Assembly (NCBI RefSeq): GCF_002150685.1
Contig: NZ_MSSW01000004.1
Location: 1 to 64,000 of the forward strand
Direction: 5' to 3'
DNA: 64,000 nucleotides
From: Algoriphagus antarcticus
GTDB lineage: Bacteria > Bacteroidota > Bacteroidia > Cytophagales > Cyclobacteriaceae
Below, in pieces: positions 7,817 to 17,244 of the stretch (position 1 is the stretch's first letter; each line of letters begins with the position of its first letter). A program made the translations under genes and the position numbers. The notes below the pieces were generated by a model. That model had not been told where the DNA came from. It ran no database searches and worked only from the letters and a program-made list of their open reading frames with translations.

Positions 7817-10800
7817 TTAATTAATAATCAGCCTTCTCGTTTCCCGTATCGTATTGCTGGAGATTTTGATTATAAATACTCCTTTAGAAAACAGCTGCGT
7901 GCTGAAAGAATACGTCTGGTTCAATGTGCCAGGGTATTCTATTTCTTGAACTACAGCTCCAGTGCTTGATATTATTTGAATGGTCACATTCTCAAAATCA
8001 GGCAAATTGAATGCAATATTGAATATTTCACGTGCTGGATTTGGGAAGAGCACAGACATTCCAACTGCCGGTATCACAGGATCAGGGTTTGCATTGAGGA
8101 AAAGCTCGATATTATCCAGGTAAATAGGAGAGTCTGACGCTTCTCCTTCTTCAACAACAAAGGCAAGTCGTACCTTAGTTTTTCCTGCTCCAGCAAATTC
8201 ACTTAAATTGATGAATTTGCGTACGTAATCTCCAGCGCTATTGGGATTAGCTTCACCTACTGAGGTGGTAGAAAGTTCAGCTCCGCTGGCAGTCCAAACT
8301 TCTGTGTATTCATTTCCTCCATTTGCGCTAGCCAGAACTTTCAGAGTAGTTGAATTACTTACCTGACCTGCTGCCAAATCAAAGAAAATACTAGCTTGGC
8401 GACTTACAGAAAGATCAAAAATAGGTGTTCCTAACCAATAGCTCATACCTGCGGCGCTTGTAGCAAGTTGGGCTACATTATTAGGGCCTTCTCCAGCGGA
8501 TATTGAATTTACAGTCCATGGTTGAGCGTCTGATTCTGGATTGACAGTAAGCCAAGGTGCGAAGGTGCCAGAGTTATTAAAGTTTTGTCTCCAAGGAACT
8601 GGAATAGTAGTCGAGTCTTCTAGCACATACCGCGTAAGGCTGTCCGAATTATTTCCATTCTGGTCGAAATTAGGAGCAAAAGCCACGAATTTCAGTTTGT
8701 TTTTTCCTTTGGAAGTAGAGTTCTGAGTGCTCACGTTAAAGCTTTCACCTGGCTCTACAGTGATCCCTGTAGCTACAAATGTTTGAGTTGCAGAATTATT
8801 AGTGCTTCTGGAAAACAGGAAGGTTGAAAAAGGAAGATTGCCGCTATTGGTTAATTTTACAATCTCAGCTTCATTTGTACCGTTAGAAATAGGAGTTGGA
8901 GCTACAATTTCATTCACACTTATATCATAATTAAACTCTTCGTTTGGAAAGATCCTGATATTCTTGATATAAATGTTATTTCCATAAGCATTTTCTGTAA
9001 TGAATGCTAAGCGAATTGATCCTAAATCGGAAAATTCACCAAGGTTTACGAGTTCCGTTCTGAACTGATTTTGATTTGTTGGGATAAATTCTTCCAACGT
9101 AGCAGTAGTTGTTGCTAATTGTTGTCCAGCCTTATTATATGGAGTATTTGAAAGATCATATGTATTTCCGCAATCTTGAGACACTGCTATAATTAATCTG
9201 TCTGAAAATCCCGCTTGGTCATACTGTGCATGTGCCAACTCAAAGACAAGCTGTGCATTTGGATATTTTGACAAATCAATAATTGGCGAGGTAAAATAAT
9301 CTAGCTGACCAGGTGACTCATATTCATAGTGCCGGATATAAACTACATCTTGTGAATTGCCTGAAATAGTTAAGTTTCTTTTTTCCCATGTCACCAAATT
9401 ATCCGGATTGGTAACCGTCCATGGAGATGGGAAGGTGGTAAGATCTGAAGTATAAGGCAGATTTATTGACTGCTCTTGGATAGGAGATACAGTTTTACTG
9501 TTATTGCTGGTGATGGTATCTGGGACGTCATTTGTCTGGGTGATTCGGAATTCTACAGAATTAGTATTAGGTAGAAGATTGAACGCATTAAAGCTTACCA
9601 CTATACTTTCTCCAGTCTGTAAGTTGAAAGTAAATCGCTTTGATTCTAAGATTGTTCCATTTCTCCTAAGCTCAACACGTCCAGATGTCAGGAGGTTTTC
9701 TCCTGCATTCAACAGCTCTACTGATGGATTGATCAACGGGTCACATTCAAAGTTACCTGGCTCTAATACTCTCGCTATTGCCAAATCATTTTCGGCAAGT
9801 ACAGGTTCTTTGGTTGCTCGGTTGTTGATCAAAGTGACTCTTCTTGGGCTATTGGCTAGTACTATTCCAAATCGCTCCACCTGGCCTTTTGTAAATAAAT
9901 TCATACAAGCATCAGGCGTATAATCCATATAATTTTGGATCATATCTCTTGAATCGCAACTAAAGCGCGTAGCATTCGGGCTGCATATGCTGTTGGAATT
10001 ATCCTGCAAAGGTGTGTCTGCTACGAAATCATCCACTCCGCAACCGCCGTCACCCCAAATATGCCGCAATCCAAAAAAATGCCCCACCTCATGTGTAGCT
10101 GTTCTGCCTTGGGAGGCTGATATAGCACTTCCACCAACGCCAAAAAATCTAAAATCTAAAACAACTCCATCAGTAATTGATGAAGTAGGTGCACCCGTAA
10201 GTCCAGGTAAATCAGAAATAGGAAAAGATGAATAGCCTATGAACGGACTTACTAATGTCGTCACATACATATTCATATATTCGTTTGGATCCCACTGAAT
10301 GACTTGTCCGATTAAGGTAGCATCTGTATTGGGATCATAGGCAGATTTTGGTCCCACTGTACGGGTGATACCGTCGGTAGGTAGTCCTGAGGGATTTTGC
10401 TTGGCAAGGACAAATTCAATGTTGGTAATCCCAGCAAATGGAAGGAATTCTGCAGGAGTATTTACAGCGTCTGGATTTAATCGTTGGAAATCTTCATTAA
10501 TAATTCTGATCTGCTCCTGAATCTGCGCAGCAGGAACATTTACGCCCTGCCCTTCTGGACCGCCATTATGGATGACATGGACTACCACAGGAATCATGAT
10601 CGGGTCAGCGTTTGTTTTGGCAAGGATTTGAGGTTGGTAAGTTTTGTCCTCAATTTTGTCATTTATCCATTTTTCAAAAAAAGATTTTGAGCCAAAATAG
10701 CCCATTTCTTTTTCTATTTTTTCTGTCACAATCACATGCCCGCACTTTTCTCTGTGTGTATGAGAATTAGTTGAGTTCTGTTGATCTGTGATGTCAAAGG

Positions 10801-10894
10801 TTTGGAATTGCTGTGCAAAGCCAGATGAAAACACAAAAAACGCTCCTACTAGGAGCATACTGGCTCTGTCAATACTCCGTAAACCTTTTTTCAT
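7817..10894 (-). CDS. Exported M43 (pappalysin-type) zinc metalloprotease with T9SS sorting domain
   Basis: 1025 residues. A signal peptide (MLLVGAFFVFSSGFAQ) is followed by the catalytic domain to about residue 345. It has the metzincin motif HEVGHFFGLRHIWGD (near 263-277), then a Cys-rich stretch and the Met-turn QNYMDYT. VVHVIHNGGPEGQG and INEDFQRLN are typical of M43 cytophagalysins. Residues 350-950 hold beta-sandwich domains, with two MAM-like blocks (YTSDLTTFPSPW..., RQNFNNSGTFAPW...). The end (LFPNPAREIFNIAF ... RRLIIN) is a T9SS type A sorting domain. It probably digests extracellular protein. The gene follows nifU by 12 bases and is likely co-transcribed with the Mrp-NifU pair. Confidence 0.92.
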   Translation of the reverse strand: MKKGLRSIDRASMLLVGAFFVFSSGFAQQFQTFDITDQQNSTNSHTHREKCGHVIVTEKIEKEMGYFGSKSFFEKWINDKIEDKTYQPQILAKTNADPIMIPVVVHVIHNGGPEGQGVNVPAAQIQEQIRIINEDFQRLNPDAVNTPAEFLPFAGITNIEFVLAKQNPSGLPTDGITRTVGPKSAYDPNTDATLIGQVIQWDPNEYMNMYVTTLVSPFIGYSSFPISDLPGLTGAPTSSITDGVVLDFRFFGVGGSAISASQGRTATHEVGHFFGLRHIWGDGGCGVDDFVADTPLQDNSNSICSPNATRFSCDSRDMIQNYMDYTPDACMNLFTKGQVERFGIVLANSPRRVTLINNRATKEPVLAENDLAIARVLEPGNFECDPLINPSVELLNAGENLLTSGRVELRRNGTILESKRFTFNLQTGESIVVSFNAFNLLPNTNSVEFRITQTNDVPDTITSNNSKTVSPIQEQSINLPYTSDLTTFPSPWTVTNPDNLVTWEKRNLTISGNSQDVVYIRHYEYESPGQLDYFTSPIIDLSKYPNAQLVFELAHAQYDQAGFSDRLIIAVSQDCGNTYDLSNTPYNKAGQQLATTTATLEEFIPTNQNQFRTELVNLGEFSDLGSIRLAFITENAYGNNIYIKNIRIFPNEEFNYDISVNEIVAPTPISNGTNEAEIVKLTNSGNLPFSTFLFSRSTNNSATQTFVATGITVEPGESFNVSTQNSTSKGKNKLKFVAFAPNFDQNGNNSDSLTRYVLEDSTTIPVPWRQNFNNSGTFAPWLTVNPESDAQPWTVNSISAGEGPNNVAQLATSAAGMSYWLGTPIFDLSVSRQASIFFDLAAGQVSNSTTLKVLASANGGNEYTEVWTASGAELSTTSVGEANPNSAGDYVRKFINLSEFAGAGKTKVRLAFVVEEGEASDSPIYLDNIELFLNANPDPVIPAVGMSVLFPNPAREIFNIAFNLPDFENVTIQIISSTGAVVQEIEYPGTLNQTYSFSTQLFSKGVFIIKISSNTIRETRRLIIN

Positions 10895-10906
10895 TCAGAT
10901 TATATA

Positions 10907-11155
10907 TTAAGCAACAGTTAGGTTAACGGCTTCTACTCGTGTGATTTCTGGAATTGCACGTCTGATAGCTTCTTCTACGCCGGCTTTTAGCGTCATCGTA
11001 GACATAGGGCACGTTCCACATGAGCCAAGTAATTCTAGTCTTAATACCTTGTCATCGGTTAGCTCTACGATCCTCACGTTTCCTCCATCTGCTTCCAGAT
11101 ATGGGCGTATAGTATCTAGTGCAAATTCTATTTGTTCTCTTAATTCTGGTCGCAT
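10907..11155 (-). CDS. NifU C-terminal-domain iron-sulfur scaffold protein
   Basis: 82 residues, one NifU C-terminal (Nfu) domain. The cluster-binding motif CGTCP gives Cys46 and Cys49, and LRPYL/EADGGN near the start is the family signature. Such small Nfu proteins hold a 4Fe-4S cluster between two subunits and pass it to target enzymes. The gene starts 5 bases after the Mrp ATPase gene, a pairing that makes sense because Mrp/ApbC proteins are also Fe-S cluster carriers. Confidence 0.93.
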   Translation of the reverse strand: MRPELREQIEFALDTIRPYLEADGGNVRIVELTDDKVLRLELLGSCGTCPMSTMTLKAGVEEAIRRAIPEITRVEAVNLTVA

Positions 11156-11160
11156 AATTC

Positions 11161-12255
11161 TTAAGATTTAATTTCTACCACTTCGGTTTTACTCTGAGAG
11201 GCATTTCTTATGGCAATTTGTCTAGCTATTTCTTTGGCTAGGTTCATATAAGACTCTTGTGTGATTCCTTCTTTTAAAACAGCTGGGTAGCCTGAATCGC
11301 CACTTTCCCTAATACTTTGTACAATTGGGACTTCGCCCAAAAACGGTACATCGTATTTTTCAGCCAACCTTTTTCCACCCTCTTTACCAAATAGGTAATA
11401 CTTATTATCTGGAAGTTCTTCTGGTGTAAAATAAGCCATATTTTCAATAACACCTAAGATGGGTACGTTAATTTGTGGCTGTCTAAACATCGATAAACCC
11501 TTATTAGCATCTGCCAAAGCGACTTTCTGTGGGGTTGTCACGATTACTGCGCCGGTCACTGGGACGGTTTGCACCATGGTCAGGTGAATATCTGAAGTCC
11601 CTGGAGGCAAATCAATCAGTAGGTAATCCAGCTCACCCCACTCCACATCACAGATAAATTGCTTAAGCGCTGAGCTAGCCATTGGCCCTCTCCAAACGAC
11701 AGCGCTATCCGCAGGCGTAAGAAAACCTATTGACATCAGCTTCACTCCGTATTGTTCTATGGGAACGATTATATTCTTATCACCGACTTTTTTCACAGCC
11801 GGTTGCTCAGCTTCTACATTGAACATGGTAGGAATAGATGGCCCCGAAATATCTGCATCGATCAACCCAACTTTTGCTCCTGATTTTGCTAGGGAAACAG
11901 CCAGATTCACCGCAGTGGTAGATTTTCCCACACCGCCCTTGCCAGAAGCGATGGCGATGATATTTTTCACTTGAGGTAGAATAGGTGCAGCATCTCTAAT
12001 AGTAGTGACTTGGGAAGTCATAAATAGATCCCACACAGGTTCTTTTCCAAAGTCTTCCTCCAAAACTTCCAAGCAATTATTTTTAATTACTTCTTTCAGT
12101 GGACAAGCTGGAGTAGTGAGAACTACATTGAAGCTGACTTTATTACCGTTGATTTCAATTTTCTGTATCATTCCCAAAGTCACCAAATCCTTCTTAAGAT
12201 CTGGATCCTGTACTCGGGAAAGTGCTTTCAGGATATTATCCTTCGTTAACTGCAT
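11161..12255 (-). CDS. Mrp/ApbC family Fe-S cluster carrier P-loop ATPase
   Basis: 364 residues. Residues 1-80 form a MIP18/DUF59 domain (LSRVQDPDLKKDLVTLGMI). The ATPase domain follows with the deviant Walker A GKGGVGKST (105-113), a switch region LIDADISGPSIP, and LLIDLPPGTSD. The usual C-terminal CxxC pair of ApbC proteins was not seen; a Cys occurs within FICDVEWGE. The role would be loading or transferring 4Fe-4S clusters in the cytoplasm. It is the first gene of the leftward operon, divergent from dnaG across a 150-base spacer. Confidence 0.93.
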   Translation of the reverse strand: MQLTKDNILKALSRVQDPDLKKDLVTLGMIQKIEINGNKVSFNVVLTTPACPLKEVIKNNCLEVLEEDFGKEPVWDLFMTSQVTTIRDAAPILPQVKNIIAIASGKGGVGKSTTAVNLAVSLAKSGAKVGLIDADISGPSIPTMFNVEAEQPAVKKVGDKNIIVPIEQYGVKLMSIGFLTPADSAVVWRGPMASSALKQFICDVEWGELDYLLIDLPPGTSDIHLTMVQTVPVTGAVIVTTPQKVALADANKGLSMFRQPQINVPILGVIENMAYFTPEELPDNKYYLFGKEGGKRLAEKYDVPFLGEVPIVQSIRESGDSGYPAVLKEGITQESYMNLAKEIARQIAIRNASQSKTEVVEIKS

Positions 12256-12381
12256 GAGGTGATGGTTGTAATTTTTCGCAATTTAGATCTTAATGACTTC
12301 TAAATAAAGGACGAAGTAAATGTATTATACATGTGAACTAGGAGAAACTATTTAAAGTTCTCATTTTTTAGATTGAGCGAT

Positions 12382-12389
12382 TAACTTTG
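12382..12389 (+). promoter_or_regulatory. -7 promoter box of dnaG (TAACTTTG)
   Basis: TAACTTTG fits the Bacteroidota -7 consensus TAnnTTTG exactly and lies 16 bases before the dnaG start, implying a very short leader. No clear TTG -33 element was identified. Confidence 0.55.
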
Positions 12390-12405
12390 CCACATTCATT
12401 TTCCT

Positions 12406-14343
12406 ATGGGCATCAGCAAACTTACTACGGACAAGGTCAAAGAACGCATGGACATCGAAGAGGTGATCGGCGATTATTTGCCTATGAAAAAGAAAGGTCA
12501 GAATCTCTGGGCCAACTGTCCGTTTCATGGCGAAAAAACTCCTTCATTTTCGATTTCACCGGCAAAGCAAATCTATAAATGCTTTGGCTGTGGTAAAGCT
12601 GGCGATCCCATTCAGTTCGTGATGGACATAGAAGGCATAGGCTTTCAGGAAGCGATCAAACACATAGCCGGGAGGTACGGGATAGAAATTCAAGAGGATG
12701 AAACGCGCACTCCGGAGCAGAATGAAGCTCAAAATGAGCGGGAAAGTTTATTGATTGTCTTGGGCTTTGCTCGGGACTTTTTCGTCAAAAATCTTCAGAC
12801 AGAAGAGGGTAAGTCTATTGGTTTGAGTTATTTCAAAGAGCGTGGATTTACCCCAGCTATTATTGAAAAGTTCGATTTGGGATATGCATTGGAAGGCTGG
12901 GATAATCTTCTTAAAGCTGCCAAATCAGCTGGCTTTCAAGAGGAGATTCTATTGAAAGCAGGATTGATTCTCCAAAAAGAAGGTGATGCATCACGAGTTT
13001 ATGATCGTTTTAGAAACCGTGTGATTTTCGCCATTCACAATATCAGTGGAAAACCGCTAGGTTTTGGAGCGCGAATTCTCACCAAAGACAAAAGCCAACC
13101 CAAATACATCAACTCCCCGGAGACGCCTGTTTATCACAAAAGTGATGTGCTCTACGGGATGTTTCAGGCGAAAAAAGCAATCAGAGAAAAAGATAATTGC
13201 TACCTGGTAGAAGGCTACACCGACGTGGTGAGTTTGCATCTGTCAGGAATAGAAAATGTGGTAGCTTCTTCAGGTACTTCACTGACCGAAGGACAAATCA
13301 AGCTGATCAAACGATTTACTGATCAGGTGACGGTGCTTTACGATGGGGATGCTGCGGGTATCAAAGCTTCACTTCGAGGGATAGATCTATTGCTGGAAGG
13401 CGGCTTGAATGTGAAAGCTGTAGTTTTTCCAGACGGAGAAGATCCAGATAGTTATTCTCGAAAAGTCGGCTCACAATCATTTCAGGAATACCTGGAGAAT
13501 AATAGCCGTGACTTCATTGGTTTCAAGATTGGTTTATATAAGGAGGAGTTTACCAAGAACCCGATCCGAAAAGCTGAGATAATTCGTGAGGTGGTGCAAA
13601 GTATCGGGAAAATTCCTGATCCGATTATTCGCTCGGTCTATGCAAAGGAAGCATCAGGACTTTTGGGGATTGAAGAGGATATCATCCATGCTGAGCTGAA
13701 TAAAATCCTGCTGAAAACTCAGAAGGATCGTTATAACAGTCAGAAGGATGATGTTTTTGCCGAGCAGGCAATGGAAGAGCTGATTCCTGATGATACTGCT
13801 ACTTCTTTCACCGAAATCCTGAGAATTCAAGAACGTGAGATGGTTCGGATTTTAGTGAATTATGGCTGGCAGAAACTTGGCGATGAAGAGATGCATTTGT
13901 GCCAATATTTGCTTTCTGAGACAGAGGAGCTTGATTTTACCACACCTATTTACAATAAAATACTGGATCTATATCGTAATAGTCTTGTTCAGGGAGAAAT
14001 TCCTACTTCAGAATTTTTCATTGGGCTAGGTGATCAGGAAATACAAAAAGAGGTGATAGACCTAGTCACTGTACGCCATGAAGTGTCACATCACTGGGCG
14101 GATACGTATCAGATTATCATCAATACTGAATCCGATGACCTTACACTGACAGGCTTTAAATCCATCTTGCGATTAAAGCGAAAAATGGTGCAAAAGCTAA
14201 TGGAAGAGGCTAAAGAGAAAATAAAAAATGCTGAGTCTGAGCATCTGGATGATGAGAAAGTACATGAGTTTCAGGTGATCTACTTCGAGCTCAAAAAAGT
14301 ACAGGTAGAAATAGATAAAGAGCTGGGTATCGTGATCGGCTAA
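12406..14343 (+). CDS. dnaG: DNA primase DnaG
   Basis: 645 residues, normal length. The CHC2 zinc-binding domain uses Cys38, His41, Cys59 and Cys62 (CPFHGEKTPSFS and CFGCGKAGD). The catalytic core has the primase signature YINSPETPVYHKSDVLYG and a Toprim domain with VEGYTDVV (Glu) and LYDGDAAGIKA (DxD-type acidic site). The C-terminal 180 residues are the helical helicase-interaction region. The enzyme makes RNA primers for lagging-strand synthesis. It is monocistronic, with its own promoter, and ribBA starts 86 bases downstream with another promoter. Confidence 0.97.
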   Translation: MGISKLTTDKVKERMDIEEVIGDYLPMKKKGQNLWANCPFHGEKTPSFSISPAKQIYKCFGCGKAGDPIQFVMDIEGIGFQEAIKHIAGRYGIEIQEDETRTPEQNEAQNERESLLIVLGFARDFFVKNLQTEEGKSIGLSYFKERGFTPAIIEKFDLGYALEGWDNLLKAAKSAGFQEEILLKAGLILQKEGDASRVYDRFRNRVIFAIHNISGKPLGFGARILTKDKSQPKYINSPETPVYHKSDVLYGMFQAKKAIREKDNCYLVEGYTDVVSLHLSGIENVVASSGTSLTEGQIKLIKRFTDQVTVLYDGDAAGIKASLRGIDLLLEGGLNVKAVVFPDGEDPDSYSRKVGSQSFQEYLENNSRDFIGFKIGLYKEEFTKNPIRKAEIIREVVQSIGKIPDPIIRSVYAKEASGLLGIEEDIIHAELNKILLKTQKDRYNSQKDDVFAEQAMEELIPDDTATSFTEILRIQEREMVRILVNYGWQKLGDEEMHLCQYLLSETEELDFTTPIYNKILDLYRNSLVQGEIPTSEFFIGLGDQEIQKEVIDLVTVRHEVSHHWADTYQIIINTESDDLTLTGFKSILRLKRKMVQKLMEEAKEKIKNAESEHLDDEKVHEFQVIYFELKKVQVEIDKELGIVIG

Positions 14344-14389
14344 AACCAAACTTTATTTGGGTGCAACCTGTTTAGAATCTGAAAGCGTG

Positions 14390-14397
14390 TAAATTTG
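14390..14397 (+). promoter_or_regulatory. -7 promoter box of ribBA (TAAATTTG)
   Basis: TAAATTTG matches TAnnTTTG exactly, 32 bases upstream of the GTG start. No FMN riboswitch-like structure fits in the short leader. Confidence 0.55.
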
Positions 14398-14429
14398 CCT
14401 TTCAAAATACTAATTCAAACACAAATTTC

Positions 14430-15641
14430 GTGGAAAAATATATTCTGGATCCAATAGAAGATGCTATTGCGGCAATCAAAAGTGGAGAGGTAATCATCGT
14501 GGTAGATGATGAGGATAGAGAAAATGAAGGTGATTTTGTATGTGCAGCCGAGACTGTGACTCCAGAAATTATCAATTTCATGGCTACTCACGGACGTGGG
14601 TTGATATGCGCGCCTCTGATAGAAGATCGTTGTGAGAAGCTAGGTTTGGAGTTAATGGTAGGTAATAATACAGCAGCTTTTGAAACTCCTTTTACCGTGT
14701 CAGTTGACTTAATCGGGCATGGCTGTACTACCGGGATTTCCACTGCCGATAGAGCCAAAACCATCAAAGCTCTCGTGGACGATTCTATTGACCCAAGTGA
14801 ATTGGGTAAGCCAGGCCATATTTTTCCGTTAAAAGCCAAAAGAGGCGGAGTACTAAGAAGAGCTGGACATACAGAAGCTGCCATTGATTTGGCGCGACTC
14901 GCTGGATTATCACCTGCTGGAGTTTTGGTGGAAATAATGAATGAGAATGGGACGATGGCCCGACTTCCAGATTTGGTAGAAGTGGCCAAAAGGTTTGATC
15001 TCAAGTTGATTTCTATCAAAGATTTAATTGCTTACCGATTGAAGCATGAGTCATTGATTCAGCGTGAAATTGGGGTGGATTTACCTACTGACTTTGGAGA
15101 TTTTGAATTGATTGCCTTTCGTCAGACCAATACACAAGAGCTGCATTTGGCGCTGATCAAAGGGAAATGGGATAAAGATGAACCTATTTTGGTTCGTGTT
15201 CACTCTTCCTGTATGACTGGTGATATCTTTGGCTCATGCAGATGTGACTGCGGTCCTCAGCTTCATGGAGCCATGCAGATGGTGCAGAACGAGGGTAAAG
15301 GAGTGATCCTCTATATGAATCAAGAAGGCAGAGGAATTGGCCTTATCAATAAATTGAAAGCCTATAAGCTTCAAGAAGAAGGGATGGATACCGTGCAGGC
15401 AAATCTTGCATTGGGATTGCCTTCCGATAGTAGAGATTACGGAGTGGGTGCTCAAATCTTAAGAAACCTTGAGGTGAGTAAGCTTCGCCTGATTTCGAAT
15501 AATCCTCAGAAGCGAGTTGGTTTGCTAGGTTATGGATTGGAAATAGTAGAGCAAGTACCTATAGAAATTGCTCCTAATGTGCACAATGAGAAATATCTCC
15601 TAACGAAAAGAGATAAGATGGGCCACAATATTTTGAAGTAA
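14430..15641 (+). CDS. ribBA: Bifunctional DHBP synthase / GTP cyclohydrolase II (RibBA)
   Basis: 403 residues, both first steps of riboflavin synthesis fused. Residues 1-205 are 3,4-dihydroxy-2-butanone-4-phosphate synthase, with the acidic loop [10 protein letters not shown] (26-35) and [10 protein letters not shown]. Residues 206-403 are GTP cyclohydrolase II with zinc ligands Cys261, Cys272 and Cys274 (SSCMTGD, CRCDCG) and the GTP-binding stretch [10 protein letters not shown]. The start codon is GTG; no upstream ATG in frame is better placed. A small exported protein and surE follow, but the 78-base gap leaves co-transcription open. Confidence 0.96.
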   Translation: MEKYILDPIEDAIAAIKSGEVIIVVDDEDRENEGDFVCAAETVTPEIINFMATHGRGLICAPLIEDRCEKLGLELMVGNNTAAFETPFTVSVDLIGHGCTTGISTADRAKTIKALVDDSIDPSELGKPGHIFPLKAKRGGVLRRAGHTEAAIDLARLAGLSPAGVLVEIMNENGTMARLPDLVEVAKRFDLKLISIKDLIAYRLKHESLIQREIGVDLPTDFGDFELIAFRQTNTQELHLALIKGKWDKDEPILVRVHSSCMTGDIFGSCRCDCGPQLHGAMQMVQNEGKGVILYMNQEGRGIGLINKLKAYKLQEEGMDTVQANLALGLPSDSRDYGVGAQILRNLEVSKLRLISNNPQKRVGLLGYGLEIVEQVPIEIAPNVHNEKYLLTKRDKMGHNILK

Positions 15642-15719
15642 AACTCTGTTCTTAACTTGTTTTTGTTAATTATCACTAATGAGTTTCAACCTGACACTTA
15701 TTACTGCGTAAATAAAGCC

Positions 15720-16373
15720 ATGATGACAACCATAAGAAAAGCAGTTCTCTCACTTAGCTTACTATTTCTAGGCATATCTACGCTAGTTGCGCAGAATCAA
15801 TTCCCTTCCCAGGTTTGGCATAAGGGAAATATCCATACTACAGACGGCCAAGTGTATGGAGGTGAGATTAAATACGATCTGGAAAATAATGTCGTACAGC
15901 TTCAGGATCAAACAGTAAATACATTCTCCGCTACCAATGTTACCCATTTTGAATTATTTGATGAGGTATATGGTGGGGTTCGCAAGTTTTTTAGCTTGCC
16001 TTACGCCCAAGGTACGGACTATGCCACTCCTATCTTTTTTGAAGTATTGACTGAGGGCGAGGATCTCGCCTTACTATGCAGAGAGTACATTGCTACTGAT
16101 AGTAGAGGTATGGGGGGATTTGGTATGATGGGAGGATATGGAATGAATCCGTTCTACGGACCACAGTCGATGATGGGACATAAATTAGCGTTTAAATATT
16201 ACTTTTTGAAAAACGGTAAGATTGAACAATACAACCTGAAGAAAAAAGAGCTTTTTGAGATGCTTCCTGGTCACGATGACGAGATCTCACTATTTATGCG
16301 TAAAAACCGCTTAGAATATGACAAGAGAGGGGATCTTCTACGCATCACAGCATATTATAACCAGTTGAATTAA
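15720..16373 (+). CDS. Small exported protein of unknown function
   Basis: 217 residues from ATG 15720; an upstream in-frame TTG (15657) would spoil the signal peptide. The start (AVLSLSLLFLGISTLVAQ) is a signal peptide, and the mature protein is mostly beta-strand (HTTDGQVYGGEIKYDLENN), with a Gly/Met-rich loop (MGGFGMMGGYGMNP) near residue 138. This layout recurs in uncharacterised Bacteroidota envelope proteins. No catalytic motif is evident. It lies 6 bases before surE and is probably co-transcribed with it. Confidence 0.75.
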   Translation: MMTTIRKAVLSLSLLFLGISTLVAQNQFPSQVWHKGNIHTTDGQVYGGEIKYDLENNVVQLQDQTVNTFSATNVTHFELFDEVYGGVRKFFSLPYAQGTDYATPIFFEVLTEGEDLALLCREYIATDSRGMGGFGMMGGYGMNPFYGPQSMMGHKLAFKYYFLKNGKIEQYNLKKKELFEMLPGHDDEISLFMRKNRLEYDKRGDLLRITAYYNQLN

Positions 16374-16379
16374 TACTAA

Positions 16380-17165
16380 ATGTCGAAGCCTTTAATACTC
16401 GTCTCCAATGACGATGGGATCACAGCCAAAGGAATACGTGTACTGGTATCTGTCATGAAGAAACTTGGGGATGTGGTGGTAGTAGCTCCAGATAGTCCTC
16501 AATCTGGTATGGGACATGCCATTACTATTGGAGAAACACTTCGTCTCGAAGAGGAGGAGATCTTCGAAGGTGTCAAAGCATATAAGTCGAGTGGTACTCC
16601 CGCGGATTGTGTAAAGCTGGCAAAGCATTATGTGATGAAGGATAGAAGTCCCGATTTGATCGTCAGCGGAATCAATCATGGTTCCAATACGTCGATTTCT
16701 GTGCTATATTCTGGAACTATGTCTGCGGCGATCGAAGGGGCAATGGAAGGTTATCCTTCTATTGGATTTAGTTTGTGTGATTTTTCATCGAAAGCAGACT
16801 TTTCACATGTGGAGGAATGGGTAGAGAAGATCGCACGCCAAGTACTCGATAAAGGGATGCCAAAGGGAGTTGCGTTAAATGTGAATTTCCCTCCAAAACA
16901 AAATGAGCAAATCAAAGGAATAAAAGTATGTCGTCAAGCTGAAGCCAAATGGCAGGAAGAGTTTGATGAACGCTATGACCCCAACGGTCGGAAATACTTA
17001 TGGCTAGCTGGCAACTTTGTGAATTTTGATAAAGGAGAAGATAATGACGAATGGGCGATTGCAAACAACTATGTTTCGATAGTTCCTTGTCAATATGATT
17101 TGACAGCACATCATGCTATTTCTCAAATTCATAAGGATTGGGATTGGGAAGAGCTTAAAAGGTAG
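16380..17165 (+). CDS. surE: 5'/3'-nucleotidase SurE
   Basis: 261 residues. The N-terminal metal-binding motif SNDDG (9-13), the serine in PDSPQSGMGHAIT and the asparagine motif SGINHGSNTSISVLYSGT are all present, as in the SurE acid phosphatase family. The enzyme removes phosphate from nucleoside monophosphates in the cytoplasm and is associated with stationary-phase survival. Length is normal. It follows the small exported protein gene by 6 bases. Confidence 0.95.
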   Translation: MSKPLILVSNDDGITAKGIRVLVSVMKKLGDVVVVAPDSPQSGMGHAITIGETLRLEEEEIFEGVKAYKSSGTPADCVKLAKHYVMKDRSPDLIVSGINHGSNTSISVLYSGTMSAAIEGAMEGYPSIGFSLCDFSSKADFSHVEEWVEKIARQVLDKGMPKGVALNVNFPPKQNEQIKGIKVCRQAEAKWQEEFDERYDPNGRKYLWLAGNFVNFDKGEDNDEWAIANNYVSIVPCQYDLTAHHAISQIHKDWDWEELKR

Positions 17166-17244
17166 GTTTTTAGAGGATTATTGTTTTTTTAGTGTGGTTA
17201 ACTGATTTTAGTTATTTTTACCATTTATAAATAGAAAAAACCTT

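Noticed and set aside
9504..9923. 139-codon plus-strand frame opposite the M43 protease gene
   Set aside because: It is antisense to a well-supported protein with catalytic motifs, and its own translation shows no family features.
14588..15019. 143-codon minus-strand frame inside ribBA
   Set aside because: Entirely antisense to the DHBP synthase domain with intact motifs.
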